This document shows positions 61,217 to 64,000 of a stretch of DNA of 64,000 nt, piece by piece. Each line of letters opens with the position of its first letter. Positions within the stretch are counted from its first letter, which is position 1. The position numbers and the translations under genes are program-made. A model generated the notes under the pieces. The model was given only the letters and a program-made list of their open reading frames with translations. It was not told the DNA's origin and did not search any database. The DNA is from Porphyra umbilicalis (lineage: Eukaryota > Rhodophyta > Bangiophyceae > Bangiales > Bangiaceae): positions 62,001 through 126,000 of the forward strand of contig KV918972.1 of NCBI GenBank assembly GCA_002049455.2, written 5' to 3'.

Positions 61217-62440
61217 CTACTTGCGCTCGACCGCGCGGACGGGGGCGTCGCCGCCCCTAGGTCCGCGAGGACCGCGACGGCCGGCGGCGCTGTTAGCGGC
61301 GGCGGCAGAGCCACCACGGCCACCGCTGCGCCCGCCGGCACCGCCGTGACGCGCGCCCCCGCCGCCGCTGCCCGCAGCGTCGCGGGTGGGAGCGCGGAAG
61401 CCGCGCGCAGCGGCGCCGATCTTCGCCGAGGCGAGAACCTCCGCGCGAGCAACGCGCGCGAGGAATTCTCGGGCGCTGGAGCCACGGAGATTGTTGCGCG
61501 GGACGGCAGTCGCGTGGGCGAAAGCGTCGGCGAGCGCCGGCTCCGTCTGGCGGAGCGCGAGGAAGTCGTAGCGCGCAGCGCCGAGCGCGTAAATGCGGCG
61601 GGCAGAGAGAAGGAGGGCGACGAGCTCCGCGTCGTCGACCTCGTTTTCGCTGAAGAGGTAGGCCTAGAGGAAGTTGGAAAGCCGCTCCGTCCAGGCGAGC
61701 GACTGATACCAGGCGCGCGCTTCGTGCTCGTCCCGCGTGCCGGCCGCAAAGACGGCGGCGTGGCGGGTGTCCTCGGGGGAGAACGGGACGGGCAGCCCGT
61801 CGCGGCGCTCGACGCACGACGGGATAGAGAAGGCGCCAAGGGTGTCCTCGGCGCCGTCGGGGAGGGACACACGGTCGAACCCGTCGTCGAACCGGTCGCC
61901 GCCGTCGCGGTCGTCCGCGTCGCTACGGCGGCCGACGCGTTCGGGTCCCTCAGCGGCGCCGCGGGAGACAGCCGGGCCAGGCGCGCGGATCGCCGGGGGG
62001 GCCCGGGCGTGCGCGGCGGCATACCGGTGCGTGTCCTCGGCGGGCGCGTCGGTCGCGGCGGCGCCAGGCGCGTACGCGGCAAGCCGCGCGTTAGCGGTGG
62101 CGAGGTCACGCGCAAGCGAGTGGATGACCTCTGCGTCGTTACGTCCGGTAGCCGCGGCGGCACCCGTCCCTTGAATAGCCGTCGCCGCGGCTACAGCGGC
62201 GACGGCGGCGTCGGCGAGGCGGATGCGCTCGAGCTCGCTCGGCGTCCCCTCCTCGTCGTCTAGCTCCGACCTGCCGCGTGACGGGGGGTCGGGGACCGTC
62301 GTGGCCAGCGCCTCGTCCGTCGGCGCCGGCGCGCCCCCTCGTGCGGGAGGCCCGGTGGCAGCGGCGGCGGCGGCGGTGGCGGCGGCGGCGGTGGCGGCGT
62401 GGTCGACGGTGATGCCGTCGCCGTTGCTGCCGGAGCTCAT
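61217..62440 (-). CDS. Gag-like protein (DIRS ORF1) with one in-frame TAG
   Basis: ATG 62,440 opens an Ala-rich N-terminus, then an acidic/charged middle (EGTPSELERIRLADAAV, DADDRDGGDRFDDGF) and WYQSLAWTERLSNFL. TAG at 61,664 interrupts, but the same frame continues with convincing protein: AYLFSENEVDDAELVALLLS, ARRIYALGAARYDFLALRQ, then an RGG-like tail (GGRSGGRGGS...RRGPRGPRGG) ending at TAG 61,217. The RGG tail suggests nucleic-acid binding, as in other gags. The total is ~407 codons. The TAG lies in CTC-TAG-GCC-TAC, the same context as the stop just before the YR. In retroelements gag packages the RNA; no zinc knuckle is seen here. Confidence 0.75.
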
Positions 62441-62513
62441 ACTTGGGTATGCGCGACGTCAAACCGTGGGCAGAGGCCCCGGAGAGTTGCTTCGAGCTGT
62501 GTGCTGTACCACT

Positions 62514-63075
62514 CAGCGAGAAGCAAGGACCTTGGGGGACAGGGGGGGAGCAAGAAAGGAGAGAGAGAGCGCGCCCTTCTAGTAATCACCCTCCACCCGC
62601 CGTCGCCCGCCGTCCGCGCCGCCACGCCCGTCCACCCGCCGTCTCGTCCCGCGCCGTTGGCGCGGTGCGCCGTGCGCGCGCTTGGCTGCGTGCGCGTGCA
62701 TGCCCGGCCGCTGCCGCCGTGCTTGCGTGGCGGGGCCGGGGCGGGGGGTCCCCGTTGCGTTGCCGCCGCGTTGGCGGCTACGTTGCGGGGAGGGGGGCCG
62801 GGGCGGCTGCTCGAGGTTGAGAAGTGCTTGCTGTCTTGGGGGCGCTGCGGCGGCCGTGGCGCGTCAGCAGTCGCTTCCGTCACGGTCGAGCGTTTGCCCG
62901 CCTCCGGCGGATGCTGCCACGTCGGCGGCCGCTGCGGTGCGTCGCCCGTCCCGTTGCGGGCGCCGCCACGCCGACGGCCGCTGCGGTGCGTTGCCAAATG
63001 CGCGCACCGCCGCCGCACCGCCCCCGGGAAGAAATTCCAGTTGCGGTTCCAAAGCAAATCGTTGACAGCCGTGCA
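62514..63075 (-). repeat. Right (5') terminal direct repeat of the DIRS element
   Basis: The partner of 57,448-58,009. Its inner edge is ~75 bp upstream of the gag ATG, so it should contain the promoter of the element. No TATA box is obvious in the GC-rich sequence. Confidence 0.9.
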
Positions 63076-64000
63076 CACCGGGGGCCCGCCGCCGTGCCCC
63101 CGCGGACGTGCGCGCCCCCCCCGCGTCCGCGGTGCGTCGGTGTCACCCCCGCCATGGGGTTGCGTCTGCCATTGACGCGGCGGCGGCGGCGGCAGCGGCG
63201 CTGCCGTCTGCCGCGCACACCATCGGCCCCGACACGCCGCCGCGCGGCGCGCTGCGCGCGGCACATTCCCGCGCGGCGCGGGCCGCCCCCACCCGCGACC
63301 GGTGCTCGCCCCAGCCCCTTCGCGGCCGGTGCACGCGCCGCAAACCAACGGGGCACCCTGCCCCCCCCCCCCCACCCGCAACGGCTGCTGGCGCGCCTCG
63401 GTCGCCGCCGCGGCACAGGCGCCCACACGGGCGGCGTCGCGGCTTTTGCACCGCCCCCGCGCGGCGCGCCGCACCCGCCGGCGGCTGGCGGCCGACCGCG
63501 CCACGACCGCCGCGAGCCCCTGGCAGCGGGGCGTCGCGCCGCCCGCCAAACGGCGTCGCCGCCCGGCGGGGCGGTCGCAGCGGCGGCAGCGGCGGCCACC
63601 GCTGCCGCCGCCGTCGCGCGCCGCCCCGACCCGCTGCGCGGCGGTGCGTGGCGCCCGCCGCGCCGCCCCCCGCCGCGCGGGCGGCGCGCGTGCGCGCCGC
63701 GCGGCCGCGCGGCTGCGCGAGGCCCCGGGCGGCGGCGGCGGCGGCGCGGCGGCGGCGACGCGCGGCGGCGCCCGCGACGCCGTGTGCCGCGGCCGCGCCG
63801 ACGGCGGCGCCGGCCACGGCGGGGGGGGGCGGGGCGGGGAGGCGACGCCCCGCAACCCCACCGCGTTGAAAAAGCCGGGGGAGGGGACGGGGGGGGTCGC
63901 GGGGTGCCCCTGCACTGTTTGGGGTGCGCACGCGGGTGACGCGGCGTGGGCGCCGCCACCGCTGCCGCCACGCGGTGCCGTCGGGGCTGGCGGTGGTCCG
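63076..64000. other. GC-rich flank of the DIRS element, no supported gene
   Basis: More than 75% G+C by eye, with CGGCGG and GCC runs. Long ORFs lie on both strands in most frames and no domain is visible. It resumes the base composition of the 29-50 kb gene compartment. A 5' exon for the orphan exon at 57,209 might be expected here on the minus strand, but none could be identified. Confidence 0.4.

Larger units (their letters stand above)
57448..63075 (-). mobile_element. DIRS/PAT-like tyrosine-recombinase retrotransposon, 5.6 kb
   Basis: On the minus strand the order is gag (62,440-61,217), reverse transcriptase-RNase H-methyltransferase-like (61,205-59,061) and tyrosine recombinase (58,971-58,039). 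This is the order of DIRS-order elements, which integrate through a YR rather than an integrase and leave no target duplication. Direct 562-bp repeats flank the genes (57,448-58,009 and 62,514-63,075) and differ at about four positions, so the copy is recent. Same-orientation repeats favour the PAT/Ngaro-type 'split direct repeat' architecture over the inverted repeats of DIRS-1, though the full A1-B1-A2-B2 pattern is not demonstrable here. The coding region contains internal stop codons. Confidence 0.85.

Noticed and set aside
59002-62163. 1,053-codon minus-strand ORF across the DIRS element
   Set aside because: Low-complexity Pro/Arg/Ser translation in a frame offset from gag and RT, which carry the domain motifs.
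62824-63939. 371-codon plus-strand ORF over the right terminal repeat and flank
   Set aside because: Pro/Arg/Ala low complexity; it runs through the 562-bp repeat whose other copy translates the same way without a gene.

Overview
This is eukaryotic nuclear DNA. Several proteins look plant or algal (the NDUFB7-like complex I subunit, a bHLH protein with a plant-style C-terminal module, an RHD3/Sey1-like GTPase). GC content is extreme, introns are few and short, and retrotransposon load is high. A red alga of the Bangiales (Porphyra/Pyropia type) would fit, but that is inference. No rRNA, tRNA or CRISPR array was recognised.

The window has three compartments. (1) 1-29,300 is a repeat and transposon compartment. 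It holds a ~265-bp GC-rich satellite (1-3,120), an unknown ORF (4,291-5,073), a degenerate short-motif repeat (5.5-6.25 kb), and a ~5.6-kb satellite of 151-153-bp units that repeat a C(TTCG)G hairpin motif (7.1-12.7 kb, dispersed to 13.45 kb). A JmjC protein gene (+) lies tail-to-tail with a transposase gene (-), and a 3.5-kb TIR element with 3-bp TAA target duplications looks like a non-autonomous PIF/Harbinger element (23,172-26,647).

(2) About 29,300-54,700 is very GC-rich and gene-dense. Genes largely alternate in strand: bHLH (+), SURF2-like (-), TPR protein (+), NDUFB7 (-, two exons), RHD3/Sey1-like GTPase (+), KIN17 (-), Cu+ P-type ATPase (+), COX6B (-, two exons), and a large secreted malectin/PKD/IPT/propeller protein (-). 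Five of these genes change frame at long G or C runs. This looks like homopolymer length error in the assembly, or real microsatellite frameshifts; the conserved domains are otherwise intact. A hAT-like TIR element sits between KIN17 and the ATPase.

(3) About 54,700-64,000 is again mobile. It has a ~196-bp palindromic MITE, a foldback element, an orphan terminal exon, and a nearly complete tyrosine-recombinase (DIRS/PAT-like) retrotransposon on the minus strand. That element encodes gag, RT-RNaseH-methyltransferase-like and YR, and is flanked by 562-bp direct repeats that differ at only about four sites.

The host genes are housekeeping functions: mitochondrial respiratory assembly (NDUFB7, COX6B), copper transport that could feed cytochrome oxidase, ER shaping (RHD3-like), DNA/RNA metabolism (KIN17, SURF2) and transcription (bHLH, JmjC). 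They are not evidently one pathway.
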